Shown here: positions 32,026-46,500 of the stretch, piece by piece
Layout of the letters: each line of letters opens with the position of its first letter
Position numbering within the stretch: the first letter of the stretch is position 1
Source: a virus
Length of the DNA: 64,000 nt
Direction: 5' to 3' (one strand)
IMG/VR virus record: IMGVR_UViG_3300020395_000004
Coordinates: 1-64,000 of that record
Position numbers and translations under genes: made by a program
Notes under the pieces: generated by a model
Told to the model about the DNA's origin: nothing
The model's database searches: none
The model's input: only the letters and a program-made list of their open reading frames with translations

Positions 32026-32033
32026 TATAAATA
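32026..32033 (+). promoter_or_regulatory. Perfect T4-type late promoter TATAAATA
   Basis: An exact match to the T4 late -10 element, 35 bases before the ATG at 32061. Transcription would begin near 32040, which argues against a TTG start at 32040 for the gp25-like gene. Confidence 0.75.
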
Positions 32034-32060
32034 AACATATTGGCACTAAATATAGGTAAT

Positions 32061-32474
32061 ATGCCATCGTATAGGTTCAGATCTGAAAAATATATCAGTA
32101 GAGGGTTTAAGGATTTAGCAGTCTCTTTTAAACCAAACCCTTCTACAGGAGATTTTGGTGTGGTCAAAAATGAAAACGCTATAAAACAGTCTGTCCGAAA
32201 CATCATATTAACAATGTTTGGTGAAAGACCTTTTCAATATGAAATTGGGTCTAGGGTTAAAGCACTATTGTTTGAGCCTTGGGATCCATTTAGTGCTGAT
32301 AGTATGAAAAGTGAAATTCGTAATGCTCTGGATAGATTAGAACCAAGAATCGAAGTTAACCAAATTAAGTTAAGGGATGATTCTGATATAAATTCCATCC
32401 AGGTTGGTATTGACTACACTATCGTGGGTCAAGAAGAAATACAAAACGTCGAATTTCTCTTAGAGAGAGCATAA
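32061..32474 (+). CDS. 25: Baseplate wedge protein, gp25-like
   Basis: A 137-residue protein with the gp25/lysozyme-like baseplate fold. AVSFKPNPSTGDFGVVKNEN, then SVRNIILTMFGERPFQYEIGS and LLFEP are the family hallmarks, including the ERPF segment. The C-terminal EPRIEVNQI and IDYTIVG strands follow as usual. The start at 32061 is preferred to a TTG at 32040, which would leave almost no leader after the late promoter. gp25 joins the sheath-polymerising surface of the baseplate. It overlaps the gp6-like gene by one base. Confidence 0.88.
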   Translation: MPSYRFRSEKYISRGFKDLAVSFKPNPSTGDFGVVKNENAIKQSVRNIILTMFGERPFQYEIGSRVKALLFEPWDPFSADSMKSEIRNALDRLEPRIEVNQIKLRDDSDINSIQVGIDYTIVGQEEIQNVEFLLERA

Positions 32475-34573
32475 TGTCCGCTATTCCATCACAATTAACG
32501 TCGTTAGACTTCTTTGAAATCAAAGAATCTATCAGATCTTACCTTAGAACTCGTAAAGAATTCACAGACTACGACTTTGAAGGTAGTTCTGCGTCATATT
32601 TGATAGATATTCTTGCTTATAACACTTATTATACTGCCTTTAATGCTAATATGGCATTAAATGAGGCATTTTTGGAGACTGCTACTGTTAGAGATAACAT
32701 TGTAAGGATAGCAAAGCAGTTAAATTACACTCCAAGGTCTATAAAAGCAGCTAGAGCATGCTTGAGATTGGTTGCACAGACAACAACATCTCTAAATGGC
32801 ACTACATTCCCAGAATTTTGCACATTACATAAAGGTGATGTGTTTGTAGCAGAGAATGAGGCTGATACTTTTACCTTTGCATTGACAGAAGACATCAAAG
32901 TTGCGGTAGATTCATCTACTGGAAAGGCAACCTTCGATAATGTATTGGTATATCAGGGAAATCTGCTAACATACAACTATACAGTTGATTATACAGTCAA
33001 GCAGGACTATGTAATACCTGCTGAAAACGTTGATACCTCTCTTTTGAGAGTAGATGTATCTCCAAATGCTCAATCCTCTGAAACTGACACCTATAGTCAG
33101 GCAGCAAACATCACATCTACTGATGCTACCTCAAGGATTTACTATTTGGAAGAGGCAGATGACCTTAGATACCGTTTAGTCTTCGGTGATGGGGTTATTG
33201 GACGTAAATTAATCGATGGAGAATACCTTACCCTCACCTATGTGGTAACAAATGGTGTTGAGGCTAATGGATGTAAGAATTTTGACTATATTGGTTATAT
33301 AAACGACTCAGATGGTAGACCAATTAACCCTTCTGCCATCACATTGGTCACCAAAGACGCTGCACAGGACGGTGAAGAGCACGAAACCGCACTTTCGGTT
33401 AAGTTTAGAGCACCTAGGGCATATGCAACCCAAAACAGGGCAGTTACTGAAACAGATTATGAGCATATCGTCTCTGAAATCTATCCACAAGCAGCTTCAG
33501 TGACTGCTTATGGTGGTGAGAAGTTAAATCCACCTGTTTATGGTAAAGTTTATGTCGCTATACGACCAAAAACAGGAAATAAGCTTAATGAGACAACAAA
33601 ACAGAAGATAAAAAACGATTTGAAGAAATATTCAGTCGCTTCTATTGAACCAGTCATCATTGACCCAACTTCTTTCTACGTTATTCCAAAATCTTACGTT
33701 TATTACAACGGAAACGAGACTGGACTTACTGGATCGCAACTTGGCACTAAAGTTTTACAGTCTATTGATGCTTATAACAGAAATGGACAGAATAACAGGT
33801 TTGGAGGACGTATAGACGGCTCTAAATTTGGTGCAATGCTTGATAATAGCGATACCTCCATTGCAGGTAACGTTACACAGATGACTTTAGGTCAAAATCT
33901 CGATAAATTCACTTTTGGTAACGTATTTACCCAATGTCTTGATTTTGGTAACCCACTTTATAACCCATCTAACTATTCTGGCAATCCAGATGGAGGAGAT
34001 GGTGATAATACAGGTGTTTCCTGTAAACCTTCCTTCTCTGTTGCTAAATCTGGTACATTTTATGCCACAGGCTACACAGAAGACCTTGTAAACCTCACTT
34101 TAAGTGATGGTGCTACTGCTGCTGCTATATCAACTCCTGGTTTAAGCACAAATGTAACAAATCAGGTGTTAGTCCCAGTAAATATAAGAGATGATGGATC
34201 AGGAAACCTTATTCTAGTTACTACTAGAGATGAGACTGAATTGATACTCAATCCTTCCGTTGGAAGTGTAGATTATGCGAATGGAATAGTCTGTGTTGGA
34301 CCGATTGCAATACAAGGCACTCCAGATGATACTGAAAGACTTCCAATTCAAGTATTACCAGCTGGTGGATCAATTAATATCCCACCAGGTGTAGATCCAA
34401 CAATCTTTAACCCATCAGTCAATCCTATTGACTATACAATCAACGATACTGCAATCCCCACCTTCGATCCTAACAACTTTAATGGTTTCAATTTCGGTGA
34501 TATTGGGGGCATAAATATTATCGATTATCCAACTGATACGTTCACGTATCCAGTCAGCGACTCCTGTTTCTAA
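32474..34573 (+). CDS. 6: Baseplate wedge protein, gp6-like (baseplate J family)
   Basis: A 699-residue protein. The start (SQLTSLDFFEIKESIRSYL; DYDFEGSSASYLIDILAYNT) and the following NMALNEAFLETATVRDNIVR are typical of gp6/baseplate J proteins. A central segment, RAYATQNRAVTETDYEHIV, is the conserved linker of the family, followed by a KVYVAIRPKTG strand. gp6 forms the wedge ring of contractile tails. Length is close to T4 gp6 (660 residues). The C-terminal 150 residues are Asn/Pro/Asp-rich and probably phage-specific. Confidence 0.9.
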   Translation: MSAIPSQLTSLDFFEIKESIRSYLRTRKEFTDYDFEGSSASYLIDILAYNTYYTAFNANMALNEAFLETATVRDNIVRIAKQLNYTPRSIKAARACLRLVAQTTTSLNGTTFPEFCTLHKGDVFVAENEADTFTFALTEDIKVAVDSSTGKATFDNVLVYQGNLLTYNYTVDYTVKQDYVIPAENVDTSLLRVDVSPNAQSSETDTYSQAANITSTDATSRIYYLEEADDLRYRLVFGDGVIGRKLIDGEYLTLTYVVTNGVEANGCKNFDYIGYINDSDGRPINPSAITLVTKDAAQDGEEHETALSVKFRAPRAYATQNRAVTETDYEHIVSEIYPQAASVTAYGGEKLNPPVYGKVYVAIRPKTGNKLNETTKQKIKNDLKKYSVASIEPVIIDPTSFYVIPKSYVYYNGNETGLTGSQLGTKVLQSIDAYNRNGQNNRFGGRIDGSKFGAMLDNSDTSIAGNVTQMTLGQNLDKFTFGNVFTQCLDFGNPLYNPSNYSGNPDGGDGDNTGVSCKPSFSVAKSGTFYATGYTEDLVNLTLSDGATAAAISTPGLSTNVTNQVLVPVNIRDDGSGNLILVTTRDETELILNPSVGSVDYANGIVCVGPIAIQGTPDDTERLPIQVLPAGGSINIPPGVDPTIFNPSVNPIDYTINDTAIPTFDPNNFNGFNFGDIGGINIIDYPTDTFTYPVSDSCF

Positions 34574-34579
34574 GAATAA

Positions 34580-37500
34580 ATGACTCCGATAACCAAGAAT
34601 ATCAACGTCTCTGATAGGGTCGAAAATCAGTTACCTGAATTTATACGCCAGGAAGACAGACAATTAGTCAACTTCCTATTTGAATACTATAAATCACAGG
34701 AAAAAACTGGTAGACCATACGATATCCTCAACAACTTGATGAGGTATCTTGACCTTGACAAATACTCCTCAGAAGAGTTGTCAAGTAGCACGAGCTTGTT
34801 AAAAGATATTGGGGTAGATGACACTAAGATAGAAATAGAGAGTATTAATGGATTCCAGACAAGAGATGGATCCATAATGGTTGATAATGAGATCATTTAC
34901 TACGAGGGAGTCACTCGTGGACCTGATGTTATTATTACACCTGGTATTTCACTTCCACAGTTTAATAAGAAGAAGCAACAACTAGAAAACCCCTTCACAT
35001 CGTTTGATGGTGTTGAAAGAGTCTTCCCATTAAGTTTTTTAGGTACTCCTATAGCACCTCCTAGTGCAGAGCACTTAATTGTAGTGACATACAACGATAT
35101 GCTGATTCCTGGATCAGAGTATACTGTTAATGGCACTAATATATCATTTACAAATCCACCTAGAGCAAGAACAGGTGCAGATGATTCAGAATTTACTCAA
35201 GTAGTATATTTGGTTGGATATGCAGACCAAACAATCGTTACTGCTGACCAAATCCCATATCAAGAGTGGCAGAATACTCAAGTTTATCCATTAAGAGTTA
35301 ATGGACAGTCTTATACTCCAACTTCTGATATTGGTTTAATTATTAACAAGAATGGTAGGTTACAAACTCCTCAAGACGACTATACCCTCTTTGAAGACAA
35401 GGTTATCTTCAAAAACCCAGTCGGTGCTGCTGATCTTATCCATATTAGGTCTGTTGAATATGTTGCTCCTGCATATGGGTCTGGAGCCTCAGCTATTGCT
35501 CAAGTTGATACTATAGGTCAGATTGAAGCAATCATTCCTAAGGATGGTGGTAAGAAGTATCGTCTAGATTTCGCTCCTAAGGTTGCTATAACCCATAAAG
35601 ATGGTATTAGTGCTACTGCAAAGTCCCTAGTTGGTGGTATTAAGGATATTAACCTTATAGATGGTGGACAAGGGTATTCTTCTTATAACCCACCTATCCC
35701 AGTAGTTGTAGCACCTGCAGATCCTAATGGATCCATTGCACAACTAAGTTTAACAGTTAATGATGTAACTGGAACAGTTGATAGCGTTACTATTACTAAT
35801 AGTGGTAGTGGATATGACTTTATTCCCGCTATTTCCTTTAAGAATCCTTCTGGTGCTACTATAGGTGCACCTACTATTGACATAGAAGGTAGAGTTAACA
35901 TAGGTAGCATCCCTGTTATCACTATGGGTAGTGGATATAGTAATCCACCTACAGTTTATATTGATGCTGCTCCAGATGGGGGTATCAATGCTCAGGCAGT
36001 CTCTAAAATCAACCAAGATGGTCAAGTATATGAGATTACCATTGTTAATAGGGGTAAAGGATACATTACACCTCCTAGAGTAAAGATTGTTGAGCCTATA
36101 GGTGCTCAAGTCCTCGATGTAACGGTTGCATCGGGAAGTGTTACAAATATTGAGATGTTAACAGGTGGTAGCGGTTATACAGACGCACCATCAGTCTACA
36201 TAGTTGACAAAAGGGTTGATGGATATGGAGAACCAATTGGAGGTACTGGTGCAACAGCAGTTGCCACCATTTTTAATGGTGAAATCACCGATATCAACAT
36301 TACTAACTTTGGAACTGGTTATTCCGAGTCTGAACCCCCTCAAATCTATATTGCAGAACCTAAATCCGCTAGAGCATCGGTAGATGTAGGTTTTGACGAA
36401 GTAACTGGATTCGACATCCTAGAAAAGGGCAGTGGATACTCTTCTTCTGCCTTTTTACAATGTTCTCGTGGTGTTTCTGGTCCTGTTAAGTATGATAACC
36501 TTCATAATGAGATATATGCCACTGAAGCGAATTTAAGACAGTCTGATCACCATGCAGGTGCTGCTGTAGTCAATTTAGACACTTTATTCATCAAAGAAGT
36601 CTTCGATAAGTTTAGAAGGCAGTATTTGCCGACTTTAGACATTGATTTTGCGTCAATTAACCCAGTTCAGGTAATTAAGAATATTACCGACTTCTATATC
36701 TCGAAAGGTACTAAATTATCGACTCAATACCTCTTCAAAATTCTTTTTGGTGAAGATGTTGACCTTTATTATCCAAAAGATGAAATAATCAGTCCATCTC
36801 ATGCAACTTGGGTTGTAGACACGGTTTTAAGAGCCGAATTGATGGAAGGAGACCCAAATAACCTAATTGACTCCCAAGTTAACCAATATGCCGATGATGT
36901 AGACCCTAATGTTACTGCTGCGTCTGCATTGATTGAAAACGTCATTACAATCATCGAAGGAACCGATACAATCTACGAATTGGCGATTTCTGAAGAAACC
37001 TTGGTTGGAAGCTTCATTATTCCTTATAAAACTCGTCTTGTTGAGCCATTAACGACCACTGGGCAAATAATCACTGTTGACTCTACTATTGGATGGCCTG
37101 AAAGAAATGGTACCATAAGAATAAATGATGAAGAAGAAGTACAATATAAAGAGAAATCTCTAAACCAATTCATTGAATGTACCAGAAGCAAAAACGGAAT
37201 TGTTGAAGATTGGGATCCAGGAACAATAATTCAGTCCGATATTTACGTTTGGACTAACTTTGGAACAGCACAGCAATGTAAGTTAAGAATATTAGGAATT
37301 GCTGAAGCAGGTACTACAGTTCTTAATGATACAGGGTCATATTACCTTCAAGGAGATAAACTAAAGGTAGCAAACCTTGGATCTACTGCTGAGGAGTTAA
37401 GACTCCAATCTTGGTTATATAACGTCAAGAAACTTATCCAAGTTACCACTATAACTCCTGGTGGAGTTAATAACCAGACTGCGACTGTAGTTTGCGGTAA

Positions 37501-40500
37501 CCCACATGGATTATTGGTTTCTGACCAAGTTACCATATATGGTGCTAACCCAGTTGTCTATAATGGCACATTTACGGTTACATCACGTATTGACCAATTT
37601 ACTTTCTCTTATCAGATAGCAACACCTACAGAGATAATTCCTACTGGTAATATCCTCTTATCTGTTGACTTAAACAGAGGTAAGTCTGATGTAGTATCAA
37701 TAAACAAGGTTGTTAGTGAGTTTACAACTAACATACAGAATGCATTTTTCAACGATAACTATGTTTATGTTGCTGCTTCTGGTTTACCCAACTATAAGAT
37801 TGGTCCTTTCACTGGGTCAGCTCTCATCCCAGGAAACCAAAGGAAACTCTTAAGATTCCCCAGAACAGTACAAACCGTCTCAGAAAGACAAGCAGTTGCT
37901 CCAGGTACTCCAATAGGTAGTTGGGTCAACGGTGTTTCTATATGGTCATATAAGTCTCCAGACTATATCCAGTATGGTCCTTTAACCTCTGTTAGTGTTA
38001 CTAGCGTTGGTGAAGGATATGATGCAGGTGCTAAACCCAACGTAGAAATCACTGGGGGTGGTGGAACAGGTGCTACTGCTGAAGTTATAGTTAATGGTAG
38101 TCTTTCATCATTTGATGTTATAGAACAGGGTAGTGGATATACAGAATCACCTTTAGTATCAATCGTAGGTGGCGGTGGTATTGGTGCTACTGCTCAAGCA
38201 GTTATTACAGGTGGTAGAGTAACAAGAATTTTAGTTGAGCAACCAGGTTCAGGTTATACGACTCAACCCCTAGTTTCTATTACTGGAGGTGGAGGCACTG
38301 GTGCGACTGCTACTGCCAGTGTCCGTGGACCTATTAGTAGTGTTAGTATTACAAACTTCGGTAGTGGATATACTTCACTCCCTGACATTAAAGTTAACTC
38401 TGGTGAGAATGCTTTAGCACAACCAATCGTATTAAATGGTAGAATCGTTTCTATCGCTATTATCAACTCTGGTAATTCCTATACAACAGCACCTAATGTA
38501 ATAATCAATGGTGATGGATTTGGTGCAATCGCTAAAGCAACTATCGGTACAATTGGTGAAGATAAAGGACGTGTATTAAGCGTTTCTATCACTAACCGTG
38601 GAATTGGGTATACACAAGGTTTAACAACCGTCAGACTCGAAGCAGTGGGTCAATTAGCGTCATTCCAACCTACAGTTTACCAATGGAATAGAAACCTTCA
38701 ATATGAATTGGTAGACAAGTTTGATGGTGCAAGTGGATATGTATTTACTGGATTTAACAACCAGTTTGGTGGTGAATATGCTCACCTATCAGATCCTAAA
38801 GAATTAAGATATGTTGTTGGTGATAACGTATTCTTAAATCCTGTTACACAGAATTTCCAAGAAGTTGCTTCTAACTATGACCACTCACCTATTATAGGTT
38901 GGGCATTTGATGGAAACCCAATTTATGGTCCTTATGGTTACATTGACCCAACTGACCAGAATAGTGGTATCAGAAGGATGCGTACATCCTTCAAATTGAA
39001 GACTAATGTTGTATTTGATGCAACTACTAATCCTAACCCTTCTAGGGTAGATGGACCTCCTATTTCAACATATGCTGCTGGAACATTTGTTGATGATTAC
39101 TACTATGATTTCCAATCTGGTGATTTAGACCAATATAATGGTCGTTTCTGTAAAACACCTGATTATCCAGATGGCACATATGCATACTTCGTAACTATCG
39201 ATGCTAGTGACGCAGGTATTGCTGAATTCCCATATATCGTTGGACCTCAGTTTAACTCACTTCCAGATTCATGGAATATGAATCAAGCAGCAACACAGGA
39301 GAATATTCCTGATGGAGTTGTCCGTTATAGAGATCCATATACTGATGTTGACATTGATATTGACCGTCAACCAAACCAGACTGCTGATGTCTTTACTACT
39401 GAGATAGAAGGTTATCCTATCATCTTTGAAATACAAGACTCTAATAATGATGGTTTGATTGATGCTAATGAGCAACAAGAATTATTAGAGATGTCTGAAG
39501 AGGCAACTCTACAAATATACGATTATTTCCCAAGAGTATCAGCAGAGTCTAGAGTTGATATTGAAGTTGAGACAACTACCCAATTTGAGAATGCTCAGAT
39601 AGATGGATTCGTTGTTGAAAACCCAGGTGTTTCATATCAGGTAAATGACACCATATTCTTCGATAATGAAGGAACTGGTGGATTTGGTGCATCTGCTCTT
39701 ATTGAATCTGTTAAAGGACAGAATATAATTGGTTATCAAAAAGAAATGATTGGTGACCGTCCTTACGGTGTAATTACTACTGATATAGAGCATGAATTAC
39801 GTCAACAGGATGAAATCATTGTAAACTCACGTCCTGTTATTGATAATACTAATAAGACGTTTAGAGTTAAGGTTGTAGCGGGTGTTGAGAATATTGCTAT
39901 AACTCAATCAGGTACTGGATATAATACAGATATTCCTCCAACATTTGAGTTAATTACTGCATCTGGACAAGATGCTGAGTTATCACTTGTATTAGAGAAT
40001 ACAGGTCAAGTTAATGCTGTTAATATCATTAACTCAGGTAATGGATACGATTCTGATAATCCTCCTCAGATTAGGGTATCACATCCACAACAATTCAAGA
40101 AAACAAGGTATTGGTTAGCTGAATATCAAGAAGCAACAGGTATAGTTAGTATCAATGATATTGTAACCACTGAAGAGCGTTATACTTATATTTGCGGTAG
40201 CATCACTGAGACAGATGGTGATATGGCAGCATTCCTTGCCAAGTTTGATGATTTAGGTCAACTTGTTTGGGAAAGAAACCTTCTTCCTCAAAATGCAGGT
40301 CAGAAGAAAGCAGAATTCATTAAGATTCTAGTTGACGCAGTTCCAGAGAATGACCTCATATATGTTGTTGGACATACTTACGATCCAAACAATTCAGCAT
40401 ATAATCCTGATATATGGTTAGGTAAGTATGAATCTGGATTTAATAATGCTAATGCACCTGATGGTATTCTTAAATGGCAGAAAGCGATTGCAGGTATCAG

Positions 40501-43500
40501 TGGTACTACAAGAAGGGATTGGGTAACTTCCTTAGCACTTGACCAGGAAGGTCGTATCTATCTTGCAGGTTATACAGATAGTAATTCCATAGATCCTAAC
40601 GATATGTGGATTATCCAGTGTAACTTGGATGGTGACCTTGTAGAGAAGAGAAAGATTGCATCTGCAACTGATTCTGAAATGATTAATCAGATTCAGTGGA
40701 TATCTGATGATAGATTCTTCATGGTTGGTCAAAATGACGAAAATGACGATTGTATCTTCGGTGTATTCTGGTTTGACGGTGCAAACCTTGAAATTGAATA
40801 TATTCGCCAAATTCCAACAATAGGTGGATATGTAAGAAATCCTAAATTCACTATTGACGAATATGACGATGTAATCTTAGTTTGGGACGTATATAACGGT
40901 GCAGCACAGAAATACGATAAAGTCCAGATTAACAAGTTCCCATTATCTACAGCATCTACTTCATGGACATGGAGTAAGACTGTAACCATTAGTGGTGATA
41001 TTGACGCTATTAGACATGCAGGAGTCAATGTAGATAAGTTTGGAAATTATACTTTAGTTACTGATGTAATAGAAGACCAAAATCAGAGATATGCGATATA
41101 CCACTATATCAAGTATGATGGTAACGTAATTAAAGAATCTAAAGTTGATGATACTACAAGTATCGGATTCCAAGCTATAACTCACTCAGTTGATAACTCT
41201 GGTGATGTAATAATGGTTATTAACAGACAACAGTCTGACCAAATTGCAGCATATAGATTTAATGATGATACTGATTTAGATTACGACTTTACTAAGCAGA
41301 ATAAGGCAGCAATGACCTTCTATTCTCCATCTGACGCATCATATGATTCATCATTCTATAAGTATGGCACTGGTGCACTTAAACTAAGTGCAGTTAACCC
41401 AGTTTCTCTTCCTAATCTTAATCTTGAGTCTAAAGAGTGGAGTTTCAGAGCATGGTTATCCATGAATTCTACTGCTCATTCTACAGACCATAAACCACTT
41501 CTTTGGGATATTCTACCAGTAGCAGGTGATTCAATTCAGGTTGAATTGGATGGTGATACTAATAGTGCAAACTATGAGAAAGTTATAATCTATGTAAACT
41601 CTGTACAGGTTGCAACTTCTCTTCTTGCTACTAACTGGACTGCATTTGCAGGTGCATCATGGGTGCATGTTACATTCCAGAAGAGAGAAGAATCATTAGG
41701 TCTTTATCAATATGAAGTCTTTATCAATGGTGCTTTAGTTTGTAACTTCCAATCAACATCTGATATCAGTGTTGGTAGTGCAGTCCTTTGTGGTAAGTCT
41801 GCTGGACCTACATCTAACAATACATTCATTGGATGGGTAGATGACTATGTGATTGATGATGTTGCTCCATATCTTTCTGCTTATAGTGTGCCATCGGCCG
41901 AGATTGAAATTACTACTTCAAACTCTGATTCTGCCTTAGTTAAATTTGACAGAGAGCATACTAAGAGAGGAAGTTATGCACTTAGTGGACTAGACAATTA
42001 TACACAATTAGACTTTACAGATAATGAGATTACAACTACATGGGTTGATGTAGGTCTATCTGCTATCAGTCCATGGATTGTTGGAGCAGGTGGTTTACAG
42101 ATTCTTGATATGTCTCAGGTTGTTTCTAACCTGAATCCTGGCACATATACATTTACTGCTAATAAGTTTGAGTATGGTACTAAGACTTCTACAATACCAT
42201 CTCCTCTAGGTAAGAAACTTATTATTGAACCTGAAGTAATCAGTAAATTCTATATTAGAGATGCTCTATATCAGAAGATTGATAATGTAATGGAATTCAC
42301 CTTCAGTCAAGATATTAAGTTGACTAAAGGATCAATACTTCAACAATTCAACAGCTCTGGTGTTACACAAGCATATGGTACTATTGTAAAAGTTCCAGAA
42401 GGAACTCTCCTGAATCCTGGATATGGTAATAAGTATCAAGTTGGTAAAATATATGGTACTTTTAATAACACTGACCGTTATAGGACAGTAGCAAATGATA
42501 TTAACCAGATTGAAGGAACTTACTTTAATACAGAAGAAGAGGAATCACCTTGGCAAGCAAATACAGCATATACTGCGGGTGATAGAGTATACGCTGATAA
42601 GAAGATTTACGAAGTCCAAGCAACAGGTACTTCTGGTACTATTTCATTATCACATACATCTGGTGTTGCTAGTGACGGATTATTAAACTGGGCATTTATT
42701 GATGATGCAGGTAAGTTTACTGTTGACTTAACACAACATCCATATCCTAGACCTCAGTGGGTTGGTATGGATATGCCAGAATGGTTACCAGATCGCTTAT
42801 ATGTTGAGGGACAAAGAGTATGGTGGAAACTCAATGTATATGAAGTAGCAGTAGGTGGTGCAGGTGTAGCAGGAACAAATGCTCCTGTGCATGATACTGG
42901 TGATGCATCTGATGGTGGTGTAACATGGACTCACGTTTCTACTGAGGAAGCAATCAGCGTCTATAGTAGATTGATGGGTTATGATATGGGCAATAATTAT
43001 ACGGTCCAGATCATGGAAGTCCATCCTGGTTCAGTATACATTCCAGATGACGTTGTTAGTTTAAATGCAGGAAATATAACTCTTGCTGAAGATGAAAAGA
43101 GTGTAGAGATATCTGGATTTGCTTCAGTTAAAAAGATTCAAGTTACTGCACGTTTAGAGAAAGATATAATTAGGACAAATGCTGTAAGGACAGAATTTGT
43201 TTATTGCACATCAAATACTGCTCATATGTTTAAAGCAGGTGATATCCTCTTTACTGAAGGATTCAGTACTGCACAATTTAATGGTAGTTTCTTTATTGAC
43301 CAAGTAATTGGCACTAGAGAATTTACATTTGCTATTAGAGCAACTGCAAGTAGTGATCCTGCATTTATTAATAATGCTCTTGGTGGTGTTAACATCTATG
43401 CAAAACACCCAACATTAGAGTTTACTAGAAATCATCAGTATGTCTTTGACCTATCTGACTCTTCTAACTTTGGATATTACTTATCATTCTCTCAAGATAA

Positions 43501-46500
43501 CCAATACAAACTAGAATACTCATTTAACAACATTGAAAGAAATGGAACTCCTGGTATTGCAACAACACCAGCTCCAACAGTTCAATTCTCTGTATTAGGT
43601 GAAGTTACTAATATTTCCTACTACTTTGACCCATCAAGAACTGGTGCTGATTCACCAGTAGGTACAAACAGTTTTATTGATGTCATTAAAACTCCTTTCG
43701 ATGGTAGATTTACTATTTCAGAAGTACCAACAGATACATCATTCAAATTCCCACTCCTTAAGGAACCTGAAAGGACTAATGCTGAGGTTGGAGAAGATTA
43801 TCTAGGTAATGATTATTCATACTATTCAACTACATCTGTAAGGGCAGTTGGACCTATTAATACAATTCAACTGGTTTCTCCAGGTGGATTCTATCAGAAG
43901 TTACCTATCATTAGTGATATTGCATCTTTCAGACAAATTGAGAAATGTGTAGTAGTAGATGGAGGTACTGAATATGCTCCAGGTGTTTACTATGATGTGC
44001 CTATTGCAGGAGATGGTGAAGGTGCTAAATGTACTGTTACTGTTGAAGTAGATGAGGAGATTGGATCAGGAACTATTACAGGTTGTGCTGTAACTGACCC
44101 AGGTAAAGGTTATACAACTGCATCTATTGATATTGACGCTATACCTGGAATATTAGGAGCAACTCTTGCTGGATCTGGTGGTAGTGTAAATGTTGTTATT
44201 CCATCAGAAGGTAGTGGTGCATCTGTATTCTTAACAGGTACTAATATTGGTAAGATTAAGAGATTAAAGAATAATGAATTTGGTTTCGGTTATTCACATG
44301 ACTATACCTTAAAACCAGAGATTACCTTCCCTGTTAACTTACAACTCTTTAATACTTCAATACTAAGTCAGATTACCATAACTGATCCAGGTTCTGGATA
44401 CTCATCAACTCCAGCTGTTGTAATCGAAGGTGGTGGTGGATCTGGTGCTGAAGCAGAAGCAATTATTAAGAATAATAGATTATCTGAGATAATAATCAAG
44501 AATCCAGGTGCAGGTTACTCATCTGAACCAACTGTTACTCTTAAATCAGAATTTAACTACGTTGTTAACTTAGACCTTAATTATCTACAGTTTAACTTCC
44601 CACATGGTATTACGTCAGGTGCAGAAGTTACATTTAGGGCAGAAAACGTAGGATCCACAACTGGCGAATTACCAAAACCATCTACCGCAGGTTTAACCAG
44701 TTTGGTGGCAAATCAGGTTTACTATGCTATTGCTGGTACAGCAGCAGGACTAGAGCCTGACCAATTAAGATTCGGTCTTACTAAAGCATCTGCATTAGCA
44801 GGATCTTACATTACCTTCTTAACACAAGGTAGTGGTCGTCAAGTCCTTTTAACTGAGGTATTCGGTGGTAAAGCAACTGCTGTTGTTGAAACTTCTAGAT
44901 TCCTTGAAGGTGAAGATGTATACCAAGGTTCTAATGTTGAAACTGCCACTGCTATGGGTACAGTTTCTACTAACACTGGTTGGCAGATAGGTCCTAAGAT
45001 TCTTAAGATTGTTGATTATACTGGTGATTGGGCAGTTGGTGAGTCTGTAACAGGTACTATTTCTAAAGCATCTGGTGTTATCGATAACTTCTCGATTGCA
45101 CGTGGTGTGTTAAATATCGGCTCCCTAACGAAGACACCAGGCCGATTTATTGATGACGTTGGTAAACCATCTGAGATTGTCCAGAAGATTCAAGATAGTT
45201 TCTTCTATCAAAACTTCTCTTACGTTGTCCAATCACAAATTCCTATCACAGAGTGGAAGTCTCAAGTATTAGAGAATAACCACCCAGCTGGTTTCAACAT
45301 GTTTGGTCAGTTACAACTTACTGGTGGTAAGGACGTATCTGGACGTAAGATTGGTACTGAGTTTACTAAGAAAGTTAATATTAACAACTATAGTAATGTA
45401 AACCAGATTACATCATTTGGTGCTGCTCAACCAATCTATACTGACTACAACAATACTGAGGTTCTTTTCCGTAAGAAACGTCTAACATCTTCTGAGGAAA
45501 TCTTAACTTCAATCGTTAAGAAACTTGATAATTTTGAGGATCAGTTTGATGGTATTAAGAAAGCATTCCCAATTACTGTTGAAGGTGAGCAGGTAATCGT
45601 TAAGCAAGATCAGTTGATGATTACACTTAATGGTGTTATTCAGGCTCCTGGTATTTCTTATCAAGTTGTTGGTGGAGATTTAGTATTCTCTGAGCCACCA
45701 AGACCTCCTTCAAAAGTTAACTATAGAATCATTGGTGTTACACCTACTCCAATATACAGAATTGCTCTTTATAGTCCTGGTGGTAATGCAAACTATGGTA
45801 TATTCCCAACTATAGGTCAGCAAGTACAAGGTGAATTCTCCGATGCTGTTGGAACTGTTATAGATTCAGGTACTAATCATATTGATGTTATCAATATCGT
45901 TGGTGGACCATTCCAACTTAACGAAGAGATTGTTAGAGGAGAAATCTTCTCAGCATTAGTCGAAACAGTTACTCAGGTTAATAGTGATACTATATTTGAA
46001 TTTGGTGAAGCAATTACTAACCTTGAAGGTGATACTGCATATGTTGAAGAGACAAACGTAGATACTGATGGTAATGTTACAGATAGACTTGTTGTAAGTA
46101 AGACTTCAGGTACTCCAAGATTTGAAACTGGAATATATGACTTAAGACTTAACGAATACATTTATTCTGCATCATCTAAGATTGCAGGACAGATTACATA
46201 CACTGCACCTTACTCAGACCCAATTAATGACGAAGTTGTTGATGAATTAATCATTAACCGAGGCACAACTTTCTTCGGACTACTATTTGAGCGTTTATTA
46301 AGTCTAACAAACCCAAATATCATTTTAGACAATATTTCGCAATCTTCAATCACTCCAACTAAGCTTTATGATTCTTCAAACAGAATTAACGCTGATTTCC
46401 TTGATTTTGAAGAAGTTAGGACTACAGAAGTTACATATTCACAATTAGCGAATGGTGCTTTTGCAGATGGTGATATTATCCGAAATAAGAAGACTTTCTA

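Noticed and set aside
34575-34582. AATAAATG as a late promoter for the giant gene
   Set aside because: It overlaps the ATG itself, so it cannot drive this gene with a normal start; read-through from the gp25/gp6 transcript is more likely.
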